The position numbers and the translations under genes are program-made. Source: Doryteuthis pealeii (Eukaryota; Mollusca; Cephalopoda; Myopsida; Loliginidae). From it: 64,000 nucleotides of DNA. The notes under the pieces are model-generated. The model saw only the letters and a program-made list of their open reading frames with translations. It did not search any database and was not told where the DNA came from. The stretch is taken from contig CM042142.1 in NCBI GenBank assembly GCA_023376005.1, positions 46,340,741-46,404,740 on the forward strand. Direction: 5' to 3'. Shown here piece after piece: positions 47,150 to 55,838 of the stretch; position 1 is the first letter of the stretch, and each line of letters opens with the position of its first letter.

Positions 47150-47476
47150 TGACAGAGTGGAGTACAACTGGTTTCAATTTGGTTTTCCTTCTCCTAAACC
47201 AGTTGCCATAGTATGGCTAAAGAGCAGTCCGGCATTTTTCATGTGATAATCATGGACAAGACTGTTTGCATTTCACATAGCGCTAATACCCTTGGGAAAG
47301 GTACAGATCCAACTATTCTACCTCCAGCTATGGGTAAATTGTAGGGCAGACTGGGCCCTTTAACCTTGATGAGGCAACCAGTTTAGGAGAAGGAAAAACT
47401 CTTAATTTAAACTTATTAAACTATGCTTAACAAATTGACCTTGTGTCGCATCCTACTTGTGTGGAGGGGTTGGTAT
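47150..47476 (+). mobile_element. SINE family B, with a second inverted fragment at its 5' side
   Basis: 47255-47476 is a body copy (GACAAGACTGTTTGCATTTC to GTGGAGGGGTTGGTATATA). 47155-47235 is an inverted partial body (GTGGAGTACAACTGGTTTCA, then TTCTCCTAAACCAGTTGCC). Together they form a head-to-head arrangement. Confidence 0.7.
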
Positions 47477-47534
47477 ATACAAGGTGTGTCAAAAAAGTAT
47501 TAAGATTTTTTGTACTTTTTGACACACCTTGTAT
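47477..47534. mobile_element. 58-bp mariner-like mini-hairpin
   Basis: TACAAGGTGTGTCAAAAA and its exact complement TTTTTGACACACCTTGTA enclose a short AT-rich loop. The unit sits in TA-rich sequence at the end of a SINE. It is followed by the GAAGCTGTATTTACC segment in inverse orientation (47560-47595), also seen at 4770. Confidence 0.65.
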
Positions 47535-47827
47535 TCTGAAAAAAATTAACGTTTCATTCATTGTTAATTTCTGTCTTGGTAAATACAGCTTCAATCTTGA
47601 TACTTTTATGGCACACACTAAGACATCTTTTCTTTGGATTTTGAAGAAAATTTAATGATAGTTTTGACTGTACCCATAGAATTCCATATTTCAGGAACTG
47701 TATTAAAGTTGTTCATAAGTTTACGGGCAATACAATAAAGAAAAGCAGTTTTTGGATATTTATTCTTTATTTTATGTTTCACTCAATTTTTTCTTCGTGC
47801 CATTTGAGAACCACCATCTCTTGGTCA

Positions 47828-48400
47828 ACACATATTTACCAACCCCTCCTCACAAGTAGGGTGTGAGACAAGGTCAATTTTTTAAGCAGAGTTTAACTCT
47901 TTGCCTACCAAATTTTTTACCTGTATGATAGGATATTTTAAAGTTCACTATCTGTTCACCTCAGAACTCATTCGATTCAAATAAAAAGTAAAGTAAAAGT
48001 AAAGTCATCGGGGGCCTAATCTCGGTATCAGCAATACCAAGAGAGTCTATCCCTTTTCACTAGCGCTGGAGATTATTTTAGCATCTGAGTGGAGTGCCAC
48101 ACCTACCATCAGCTCCTTACTTTACCGCACAGATCCCTGGTTACTCATATGCTGAGTTGGCGAGGGCCGTATCAAACTAGGAACCTTGTGTTTTCTAGCT
48201 GAATGCTCCTATTATTATTATAATCTGAGTCCTTCTGCTCAATTATAATGAACTAACCATCAGTTTTTGTACTTTGCTTGGATGTGGTATGCGCAGAGGT
48301 GGGAGAATCACTGAGAGCAGTTTAAAGTAGGCAAAGAGTTAACAGGTTTTCATCTAGGCTGGTTGCTTAACCAAGGTTAAAGAACCTTGTCTGCCTATAT
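47828..48400 (-). mobile_element. SINE B fragments enclosing a SINE A copy
   Basis: 47835-47905 and 48335-48395 are minus-strand SINE B pieces (CCAACCCCTCCTCACAAGTA and AGGCTGGTTGCTTAACCAAG on the plus strand). Between them 48003-48215 is a SINE A in minus orientation (CCTAATCTCGGTATCAGCAA, CTTACTTTACCGCACAGATC, GGGCCGTATCAAACTAGGAA). The SINE A appears to have inserted within or beside the older B. Confidence 0.65.
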
Positions 48401-48417
48401 TGAGATGCTTAACTTTC

Positions 48418-48735
48418 TCAAATGGAAAATGGCTGCATCCCAAAAGAAGTTTGCATGGCGAATTAGTAAAAGGCTCCTGAATGGTAGGTAGACTATCCCA
48501 ATGCTTCAAAGATGTCTGTGGGAGAGACATAAGGATATGCCATATTGATACAAACACGTGGGAGGTAGATGCAGAAAATCGAGCAGCCTGGCACCTCAAT
48601 GTTAAGGTGTGGAGAGAAGAGTAGCCTCACAGCAAAGAGAGCCAGAAGAAAGGAGAGAAAACAGCAGCCCCAGCAAGCATCACTGTTTGTGTGCAGTCAG
48701 TGCACCAAAGACTGTCACTCAAGAGTTCTTTTCCT
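48418..48735 (+). pseudogene. LINE ORF2 C-terminus relic with cysteine finger
   Basis: In one frame the plus strand gives CFKDVCGRDI, HIDTNTWEVDAENRAAWHLN and VKVWREE. In another it gives RARRKERKQQPQQASLF, then VCSQCTKDCHSR. This matches the downstream part of animal RTE/Jockey-type LINE proteins, where a basic linker precedes a C-terminal C-x2-C-type finger. Frameshifts and a stop show it is dead. Only the 3' end of the element remains. Confidence 0.7.
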
Positions 48736-48825
48736 TGTCTTTATTTTTTCATTAGTGATTTCGTGGTTCACAATTGAAAATGAAATTCCTAATTTCTCAG
48801 AATTTTTGAGATGAGGCTTGATAAT

Positions 48826-48985
48826 TATTATTATTTGGATTATTCGGACTATTGTCCTTGTCTTTATTATCATCTGTACAACGTTTTGGCCGATGTGCCC
48901 TGAAGAAAGCCGGAGGGCATATCGGCCGAAATGTAGTACAGATAACAATAAAGATGAGGACAATCGTTCGAATAATCCAAATAAT
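48826..48985. mobile_element. Fold-back copy of the GGATTATTCGGAC element
   Basis: The left arm (48829-48898, GGATTATTCGGACTATTGTC onward) pairs with the right arm (48913-48985, ending ATCGTTCGAATAATCC). The arms read TTTATTATCATCTGTACAAC and, inverted, GTACAGATAACAATAAAG. The centre contains CTGAAGA, a GCCG/CGGC stem and GAAATG. Single-arm copies lie at 45510, 51425 and 51609. Confidence 0.7.
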
Positions 48986-49020
48986 ACTAGGAATTCCTAA
49001 TGTTGATGCTATTGACCTTC

Positions 49021-49104
49021 TGGTTAGCTAACGATAGACTTTCAGTGGACATCCAACAATTCTTGTATTCCTAGTGTTATATATATATATATGTTTAGTT
49101 TCTC

Positions 49105-49152
<48 letters not shown>

Positions 49153-49737
49153 GAGAATTTGAAATGTATTTGTATGTTAAATTTCATAAGTAGCAACCTA
49201 TAGATTAGATTAGGTCAAACATTCCCTTTCTTAGAAATCTTACAAAACGATTTTGAAGTTTTGTCCGGCTGTATTTATTTTTAAAAAAATTCAATTTGCT
49301 TTGCAAACTCACTTTTCCCTAATCTCAATTAGAGCTGAATGGGTGACCCAACAGGTCACGTTTTTTCTAGTTTTGTTATTATTTTCCATTTATCATTTGT
49401 TATTATTAGAATTTTTTCCAGCAACAAAGGTCAGAATTAAACAAAAATATGTCTATTTTATGCAAATTATTATTATTTATATTTTTTATTATCTATTTTT
49501 TTAATTTTTATTCTTTTTTTGTTCTCGTTAAAATGCTCAATATTGCAGCTGTCATAAAACAAAGAAAATACTCCTAACAAGGAGTTAAGCAAAAAATTAC
49601 TCTTAAAATGACTGTTTGAAGAGGTGAACTCTGAATTCAAACCTGTTAAATTCCACTTAAGAAATGCTATTTGACACCTTTGGTTAGCTAACGATAGACT
49701 TTCAGTCGACATCCAACAATTCTTGTATTCCTAGTGT
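49021..49737 (+). repeat. 0.6-kb insert flanked by 57-bp direct repeats
   Basis: 49021-49077 and 49681-49737 are identical except for one base (exact offset 660 bp). Between them, 49079-49670 is a near copy of 53738-54295. The insert starts at an AT/GA tract (GTTTAGTTTCTCTGGGAG) and ends in a SINE B piece (GGTGAACTCTGAATTCAAAC, then CTGTTAAATTCCACTTAAGAA). Arrangement and possible mechanism are discussed under findings. Confidence 0.75.
49113..49149. repeat. (GA)n microsatellite
   Basis: The GA run lies inside the duplicated segment. The partner copy has its own (GA)n at 53759-53802. Confidence 0.9.
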
Positions 49738-49931
49738 GCACGTCATTTTGAAGTAATCAGATGCTTATTACTCTTCTGGCTTTTTATAGTAAAATTGAAT
49801 TGTTAATGAGTTCACCTATTTTATGACATATACTTGAGTAAAAATGATGATGTCTTTTAACCAACGTCATTTCTCTGTACATGTTCATTTGTATCTGAAG
49901 AATCAAGATATGATACTCACCTTGTGCAAGA

Positions 49932-50285
49932 AGGTTTGGTTTGTTTTGTTTTACGTCATATCAACCTTGGTGGGTCATTTAATGCCGACAAAGTTTTGAA
50001 ATAAATCCATTCTTAATGGATACTCAATTTCTTTTTTTATAAACACATATTTCTATTTAACCCGTAGTTGGGACCCTGACAGGTACTACCCTCAGGGTCA
50101 GAGTGGGCCAGGGAGTAATGGTGATGAAGGGGTGCTCCACATTCCCCAAACCTCCAGAACTGGAACCTCACCATCATATAGAGTTTAACGTCATTCCCAG
50201 GACATGAAGACCTACAGCTACTGCCTTCTTGCACCCATATGATAAAAAGGTTGGGGCTTGCCATATGGACAATAGTGTTACATAA
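49932..50285 (+). repeat. Repeat D, near-complete copy
   Basis: The head is GGTTTGGTTTGTTTTGTTTT, then ACGTCATATCAACCTTGGTG. The middle is TTTAACCCGTAGTTGGGACC and the end ATATGATAAAAAGGTTGGGG. The minus-strand frame at 50037-50264 lies within it. Confidence 0.75.
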
Positions 50286-50998
50286 TTATTAGTCACCTAA
50301 TATTTATGGCAATAGTGTAGAAATCATAATGGCGATTAGTGCAGCTGATGGCCTTGAGGGTGAGTGACGGCGCTTGACCTCACTCTCACTTGCCTTCCGG
50401 GGATAAATTGTAAGAACCGGAAGGCATAGAAAACCCTGTCTTCCAGTTTAAGGATACTAAGTAACTCAGCAGTTAGAAGGTAGCAGCGAGCTCGAAGGGG
50501 TAAGTCATGTTATACACACGGTCCCTCATCTACGCAGATTGTCTGGTTGGGGATTTACAAATAAAATAAGATCAAAAGTAAATCGAAGTTTGTGTTTATT
50601 ACCTAAAAACTAACAATGACACAGGGCTTCTGATAACGAGAAATCCCCATAGAAGACCAGACCGGAATCCCCAAGTCAACACCAGACGCTAGACGCTAGA
50701 CCAGACCAAGATGATAGACGATCAGAATAGCAAAGCCGGCCAGAAGAATAGATGTCCAAGATATAGAAGCAAGTAAGAAGTAAAGAAGTAAGAAAAGGGT
50801 ATACAACATTATATCGATTTGGTACTGTGAAAACGTCAGTATGCAACATCAGAATCCAGAGAATAAGCTGGTCCAAGCTGCATAATGGAACTCTCGCAGA
50901 TCCATTACTACTGAATAGCGAGTTTGATCCTCACTGGATGCTCCATACTTGCAACCATGGTGAATGGGTTGGGTAAATACCTACATTTCTCAAGGGTA
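50286..50998. other. CpG-bearing unassigned block
   Basis: This is more balanced than its flanks, with CpGs at several places (GTGACGGCGCTTGACC, GAGCTCGAAGGGG), a short tandem GACGCTAGACGCTAGACC and, on the minus strand, an AATAAA near 50605. It could be an LTR or part of an unidentified element. No coding or ends were found. Confidence 0.4.
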
Positions 50999-51000
50999 GG

Positions 51001-51258
51001 GGCCGGTTTAGCTCAGTCAATAGAGCATCCAACTAGGAACCGCAAGGTTCCTGGTTCAATACCGGCCCTCGCCAACTCAGCGTATGAGTAGCACAGGGAT
51101 CTTTGTGGTAAAGTAAGGAGCTGATGGTAGGTGTGGCGCTCCACTCAGACACAAAAACAATCTCCTTGGTCTAGAACTAGTGAAAAGGGGATAGATTCCC
51201 TCGCTGTCTGGCTGATATTAACTTTAGGCCACCCCGATGACTTTACTTACTTACTTAT
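51001..51258 (+). mobile_element. SINE family A, full-length reference copy with (TTAC)n tail
   Basis: The head is GGTTTAGCTCAGTCAATAGA (A box) with B box GGTTCAATACCGG. The body is GAGTAGCACAGGGATCTTTG, GGTAGGTGTGGCGCTCCACT and GGGGATAGATTCCCTCGCTG. The 3' end is GATGACTTTACTTACTTACT. Both promoter boxes and the tail are intact, so this is one of the best-preserved copies in the window. Confidence 0.88.
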
Positions 51259-51263
51259 TAGTT

Positions 51264-51355
51264 AGAAGTGAAATGTAAATAACCTCATGCAGGATTTGAA
51301 CTCGTGTTACTGATTCCATATTCTCTGACAATAACTGTTATGCTAAGTGTGCCCC
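51264..51355 (-). mobile_element. SINE family B head fragment
   Basis: GAAATGTAAATAACCTCATG, then CAGGATTTGAACTCGTGTTA (B-box complement) is the 5' third of SINE B on the minus strand. Confidence 0.6.
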
Positions 51356-51424
51356 ATGTAAATTGATGTTATGAGTAGAGAAGAAAATGGTTGAGAAATA
51401 TTTTTTAATAATTTTTTTTTTATC

Positions 51425-51735
51425 ATTTGGATTTTTTGGACCATTGTCCTCATCTTTATTGTTATATACACTATGTTTCGGCTGATGTGCACTCTGGTCA
51501 TCTTCAGGTTTTTCTTGTCGAACTCAGGAGCCTTCATGTCATAATCAGGAGCCTTAAAAAAAATAAAAATAATACAAAGTATCAAGCCTCTTCTCAAAAC
51601 TTCAGACAAATTGATTTTTTGGATTGTTTGGACTGTTGTCCTCATCTTTATTTTTATCAGCACAATATTTCAGCTGATTTGTCCTCCAACCTTCTTCAGG
51701 TGTTTCTTGTCAAATTGAGGAACTCATCAAACCCG
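51425..51735 (-). repeat. Two copies of the CTGAAGA/GAAA element
   Basis: 51425-51560 and 51609-51735 are in direct orientation to each other. Each contains the complement of ACAATAAAGATGAGGACAA-like sequence (plus-strand TTGTCCTCATCTTTATTGTT in the first). The CTGAAGA...GAAA motif reads on the minus strand (first copy: CTGAAGATG, a stem, CCGAAACAT). They are separated by a decayed spacer. Confidence 0.65.
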
Positions 51736-51999
51736 GAAGCCGTCATGGAACTTCGAACCAAACCCTTTATTCAATACATGGGGGTAAACTGTTCTCATTC
51801 CATTAACCATGACCAGGTACAAGTGTTAAGCTGTGTTAAATATTCTATATTGTTATCGCCCTTGGCCAGGATTGAACCTGCAGCCTAGAGATGATTGTCA
51901 CTATAGAACTGTATTAACTCATCCTTTATATCCATTGTGCCAACTTTGATTTTTCTCTGCCAGTTTTTTCAGTTGTTGTCAATTTAACTTTATAAATAA
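51736..51999. other. Unassigned DNA
   Basis: Sequence similar to 46020-46200 (CATGGAACTTCGAACCAAAC, then AACCTGCAGCCTAGAGAT) indicates a further dispersed repeat. Together with the preceding copies it may be the remainder of the same element. Confidence 0.5.
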
Positions 52000-52257
52000 T
52001 TAGAAGCGCTACTTGGCGTCACCTGGGTAGATGTGTGTGTGTGTGTGTGGAAGGGAAAATGTTTATCTCGAAGCTCCATCATTACTGAATCAGAAGTTGG
52101 AGCCTCACAGGATGCCCCATTAAAATCCCTATATAAAAAAAAAGATATTGTGTTGATCTGGCTTGGAGGGGCACCAGAAAAAAAACAAAAAACAAAACAA
52201 AACGCACAGTCACCCTGAAAAGAAAAATGAATGTCTCCTATTTAAGATATCAAATGC

Positions 52258-52298
<41 letters not shown>

Positions 52299-52452
52299 CA
52301 TGCTGTTACTATTTAAATTTTATTTTTTAATTACCTTTACAAATATAAATCAAATCTTTGTTATTTTTGTGCCAAAAGCAAGCTCTGGTGATAGTGAATG
52401 TGTGTATATATTTACATACATATACACCAACTGCCCTTTATATATGTACAGA
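52000..52452 (-). mobile_element. Non-autonomous Helitron, copy 2
   Basis: The minus-strand start is TCTGTACATATATAAAGGGC at 52452 after an A. The end CGCTTCTAA lies at 52000 before a T (CTRR, here CTAA). A terminal hairpin remnant CTACCCAGG.GACGCCAAGTAG is visible. A (GT)n and a 39-bp (AT)n (52259-52297) have expanded inside. It matches the copies at 35784 and 62396. Confidence 0.75.
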
Positions 52453-53074
52453 TTGGTAAATCTGTCTTCTGTGATATTGATTTTAACTTTTTATCATAAC
52501 AATTACCATTCAAAATTTTGTTTTTGTTTTTAACTGACAACAAAGTTTGGAAAGAGACATTGCTTGAAAAATGAAATTGTTTCTCTTTTTTTTTGGGGGG
52601 GGGGGGAAGAAACAACCAAACAAAAATGTCACTTTGGCTGTAGCAGAAGGTCATTTGTATAATTATGTTGGAAACTTTGTTGTGTTTGTTTGGACAAATG
52701 ACAAACATGTCAATTATCTTCCAAATTTTATTATCACACCATTCGATATAACCTACATCGATATTAATGCTGTTATAATCAATTCAATAATGTTGTTCAC
52801 ATATTGAGCACAAGCAGTATATTAAATATTTAGTATTTTTGGATCAAAGTTTAGTTTATCTGTAAATTTTTTAGTCTACTGAATATGAGATTTTGCAGAA
52901 CAAAACTAAAATGTGTCTTATTGCTATAAGGGAAGTGTTTTTTGATTTTGTTTTTCAGAATGTGTAAAAAAAAAAAAAAGGTGTTAATTTTATCTTGCAA
53001 TGATAGTGTTACTTTCTTTAGTTACAATATATTTTCTTACAAATTTCAAATGTTGTTTACATTCTATTGAATAG
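52453..53074. other. Unassigned AT-rich DNA
   Basis: A G-run at about 52596-52606 lies near a T-run, and a poly(A) at 52966-52979. Opposed frames here are shadows of each other with no domain. Confidence 0.5.
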
Positions 53075-53310
53075 TTGGACCAATTCACCTTTAAGCAGCC
53101 CAGGGGCGACCTGGATTCAGAAGGACATGTTTCACTTTGCACCGTCAACATTCAGTTGTTTGTTACCAGACGATTTTTAGACGCATTTTTTTAAATTATA
53201 AAACTACTAACCCTAACCCTAACAAACAACCGGATGTTGACAGTGCAAAGCGAAACATGTCCTTCTGAATCCAGATCGCCCCTGGGGTGCTTAAAGGTGA
53301 ATTGGTCCGA
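53075..53310. mobile_element. Fold-back element with ~90-bp arms and CCCTAA core
   Basis: The left arm (53075-53166, starting TTGGACCAATTCACC) pairs with the right arm (53219-53310, ending GGTGAATTGGTCCGA) with few mismatches across about 90 bp. The loop carries CTAACCCTAACCCTAAC, i.e. consecutive telomere-type units. It is non-coding. Confidence 0.75.
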
Positions 53311-53737
53311 AAAGAGTTTTATCATTATTACATTATCTGTTTCTTCTCTACCCTGTTGGCTGGGGTTGTAGAATACGCTGACTGCATCTCTGCAAAGGGG
53401 TAAAATCCCCCCAATGGGGCCACATATTGGCTGTGGGTGATGATCTGTGATGCTTAAGGATGAAATCCTGATGGCTTTGAACAGCACAAACTGTAAATTA
53501 ACCATTGCTCTTTCTTTTTCTTTTAATGATAGACATTGAATATCTTCAGTTTCAATGCCCTCCCCCCCCCCGTTGGCCGTGGGTAGCGACCTCTAATGCT
53601 TAAGAATGGAATCCTAGTGGCTGAGCAGTCCATGACTTACAACACACCACTTTGGCTCTTAGGCTAGATGGGCCTTACTTTACATTCTGCTTATCACTTT
53701 CTTCCTTTCTATGTATATCTTGATTACCCCCTTGTTA
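53311..53737. other. Repeat D-derived and unassigned DNA
   Basis: 53355-53480 (GGCTGGGGTTGTAGAATACG, TCTGCAAAGGGGTAAAATCC) is an inverted repeat D tail. 53570-53640 contains related phrases (GGTAGCGACCTCTAATGCTT). No gene was seen. Confidence 0.5.
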
Positions 53738-53755
53738 TATATGTTTAGTTTCTTT

Positions 53756-53806
<51 letters not shown>

Positions 53807-54295
53807 ATTTGAAATGTATTTGTAAGTTAAATTTCATAAGTAGTTGGTCAAACATTCCCTTTCTTAGAAATCTTACAAAACGATTTTGAAGTTTTGTCCG
53901 GCTGTATTTATTTAAAAAAAAATCTAATTTGCTTTGCAAACTCACTTTTCCCTAATCTCAATTATCTATCCAGAGCTGAATGGGTGAACTAACAGGTCAT
54001 GTTTTTTCTAGTTTTGTTATTATTTTCCATTTATCATTTGTTATTATTATTCTTTCCAGCAACAAAGGTCAGAACAAAAATATATCCATTTTAAGCAAAT
54101 TATTATTATTTATATTTTTTATTATCTATTTTTTATTTTTATTCTTTTTTTGTTCTCCTTAAAATGCTCAATATTGCAGCTGCCATAAAACAAAGAAAAT
54201 ACTCCTAACAAGGGGTTAAAAAATTACTCTTAAAATAACTGTTTGAGGAGAAGGTGAACTCTGAATTCAAACCTGTTAAATTCCACTTAAGAAAT
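53738..54295 (+). repeat. Second copy of the 0.6-kb duplicated segment
   Basis: Apart from the (GA)n length and small indels it follows 49079-49670 throughout. Shared phrases include GAATTTGAAATGTATTTGTA, ACAAAACGATTTTGAAGTTT, TTTGCTTTGCAAACTCACTT and AAATACTCCTAACAAGG. Here the sequence continues into a longer SINE B tail (54250-54345). Confidence 0.8.
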
Positions 54296-54424
54296 TGACC
54301 TTGTGTCTCATCCTACTTGTGCAAAATGGTTGGTAAATATATATGACTGCTTTTTGTAGGGTGATCTTTTAAAGGTATTCAAAAGAAAATGTTTCACACT
54401 AAAAAAAAAAACAAGAAAGAAAAT

Positions 54425-55093
54425 GACATTCTGTAGAAACTATTATTGATGCAGACTATGTAGATCATCAAGTGCTTCTTGCTCAAACAAATTCTCTGCA
54501 GCAAGAGGCATTGGTTTCTACGTGAACTTGGATAAAACAGTTCATTTGTTTTAATCAAGATTGCACCTCATTAAATTGCAAGCCTCTGAAATTAGTAGAC
54601 AGTTCATATACTTTAGTAGCAATATCTCATCTACTGAAAGTGATTTAACACATGCATAGGTAAAGCATGGACTGATGTTGACAGGCTATCAACCATATGG
54701 AAATTTGATGTCAAAATAAAATGGGAGGTTATTTCCTATAAGTCCAGGGTTAAACAAAGGGGAAATGGGATAAATAAAATTACTTTTTATTGTTCACTAG
54801 AGAAAAAGAAGAGGGTTAGGGTTTAGGGTTAGTTTAATGGTGAAAATAAATAATATCAGTCAAGAGTGGTTTACTTTGTTCCATATTCTCTGGACAATAG
54901 GAAATAACCAAATGAGAATTCTTCTATGCTGTAGCTGTGTCAGAATTACTGTATGAGCTGTACCACATGGACTCTTAATAAAATACTTGTAGTAAAAGCT
55001 AGATGGAAACTTTCAGAAGGATGCTGTTTTGAACAAATCCTAGAAGCAGCAACCCACAAATCAGCAACTATACGGCCACTCACCTCTGGTATG
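54425..55093 (+). pseudogene. LINE reverse-transcriptase relic interrupted by a MITE
   Basis: Plus-strand blocks in changing frames are ETIIDADYVDH (decayed catalytic motif), FICFNQD, PLKLVDSS, EFFYAVAVSELLYEL, then KLDGNFQKDAVLNKS and QQPTNQQLYGH. The order and spacing match the 18152-18672 relic and extend past it. 54727-54909 is a foreign MITE that splits the coding homology between the KIKW-like block and EFF. Frameshifts and stops make it inactive. Confidence 0.8.
54727..54909. mobile_element. MITE with telomere-like core, nested in the LINE
   Basis: The ends are GGTTATTTCCTATAAGTCCA on the left and GGACAATAGGAAATAACC on the right, the same terminal family as 6232-6416. The core GGGTTAGGGTTTAGGGTTAG is the complement of the AACCCTAAACCC core. 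It sits inside the reverse-transcriptase reading of the host LINE. Confidence 0.75.
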
Positions 55094-55230
55094 GTCCTCG
55101 CCAACCCAGCTGGGTAATCTGATCTGAGCAGTAAAGTATATGGGAGCTGACGGTATGTGTGCCACTTCACCTCAGAAAAAAATCTCCATTTGGCTGATAC
55201 TGACAATAGGCCTCTCTGCGGACTTAACTT
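55094..55230 (+). mobile_element. SINE family A body fragment
   Basis: GGTCCTCGCCAACCCAGCTG, AGCAGTAAAGTATATGGGAG and TGGCTGATACTGACAATAGG match the body. The tRNA-like head is missing, with the LINE relic in its place. Confidence 0.7.
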
Positions 55231-55353
55231 TTTCTTTTCTTTTTTTAACCTCCCATCATGCAAACACTCCAAGTGTTGCATAACGCCTTCTTCGCTACTC
55301 CGAATCGTATACGTTGCTGGTATACTGCGGGTATCTAACCCTTAGACGATATA

Positions 55354-55838
55354 TGTAGGGGTCGCTTAACGAAGACACAAGACATCTGTATCTAGTAGGA
55401 GATTGAACCTTTTATTTCTTTAATTCCCTCGTGGTGCGTGTGGGTAGTGAGCTTGACAATGGGAACTACTAATGTTGCAGGCTGGCGATCGGAAGGTGGA
55501 AGTGGTGGGCGCGCCTCACTGCCCGCGCTGGACCGCGAGCGTCGGTCACTCCGTTCGCCGTCTCCTCCTCTCTTTTCGCGTCATGTCGAACCGTTTTGCC
55601 TTTTGTATATCTCAAACACCTACGCCTCCTTTGTTCGCATTTTATCAACGATCAAATCTATTTCCGGGATCTTAACCTCTTTGTCTCTCTGCTTTTTAAC
55701 TTCTTCCAGAAAAGTCCTTTGTTACCTTCCAAATTTTTTCTCGCAAAAATAAATGCGACGATCGTTAAACCATAACACAAGTAAGATGAACAAGACCTTC
55801 CGGTCACTGCCGGAGAAAGATGGACTCCTACACATGGA
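55354..55838 (-). mobile_element. CpG-rich LTR-like block (candidate solo LTR)
   Basis: Read on the minus strand it begins TGTAGGAGTCC and ends ACCCCTACA, so it has TG...CA ends with a 6-bp inverted repeat TGTAGG/CCTACA. AATAAA (in GAAATAAAAGGTTC) lies about 60 bp before the 3' end, as in an R-U5 region. CpG density is the highest in the window (GGCGCGCC, CCGCGAGCG, GACGCGAAAAG). No 4-6-bp target duplication was found and no internal coding adjoins it, so the LTR call is tentative. A CpG-island promoter or first exon is the alternative. Confidence 0.4.

Noticed and set aside
51001..51075. Possible tRNA gene on the plus strand
   Set aside because: A and B boxes are present, but similarity ends at the T-arm and the sequence continues into the SINE A body shared with about ten other loci.
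51427..51888. 153-codon plus-strand frame, the longest in the window
   Set aside because: It spans two direct copies of the CTGAAGA/GAAA element plus another repeat. The peptide repeats itself because the DNA does, and copies elsewhere are not open.
54946..55281. 111-codon minus-strand frame
   Set aside because: It runs antisense through a LINE relic and a SINE A fragment. No independent coding signal is present.
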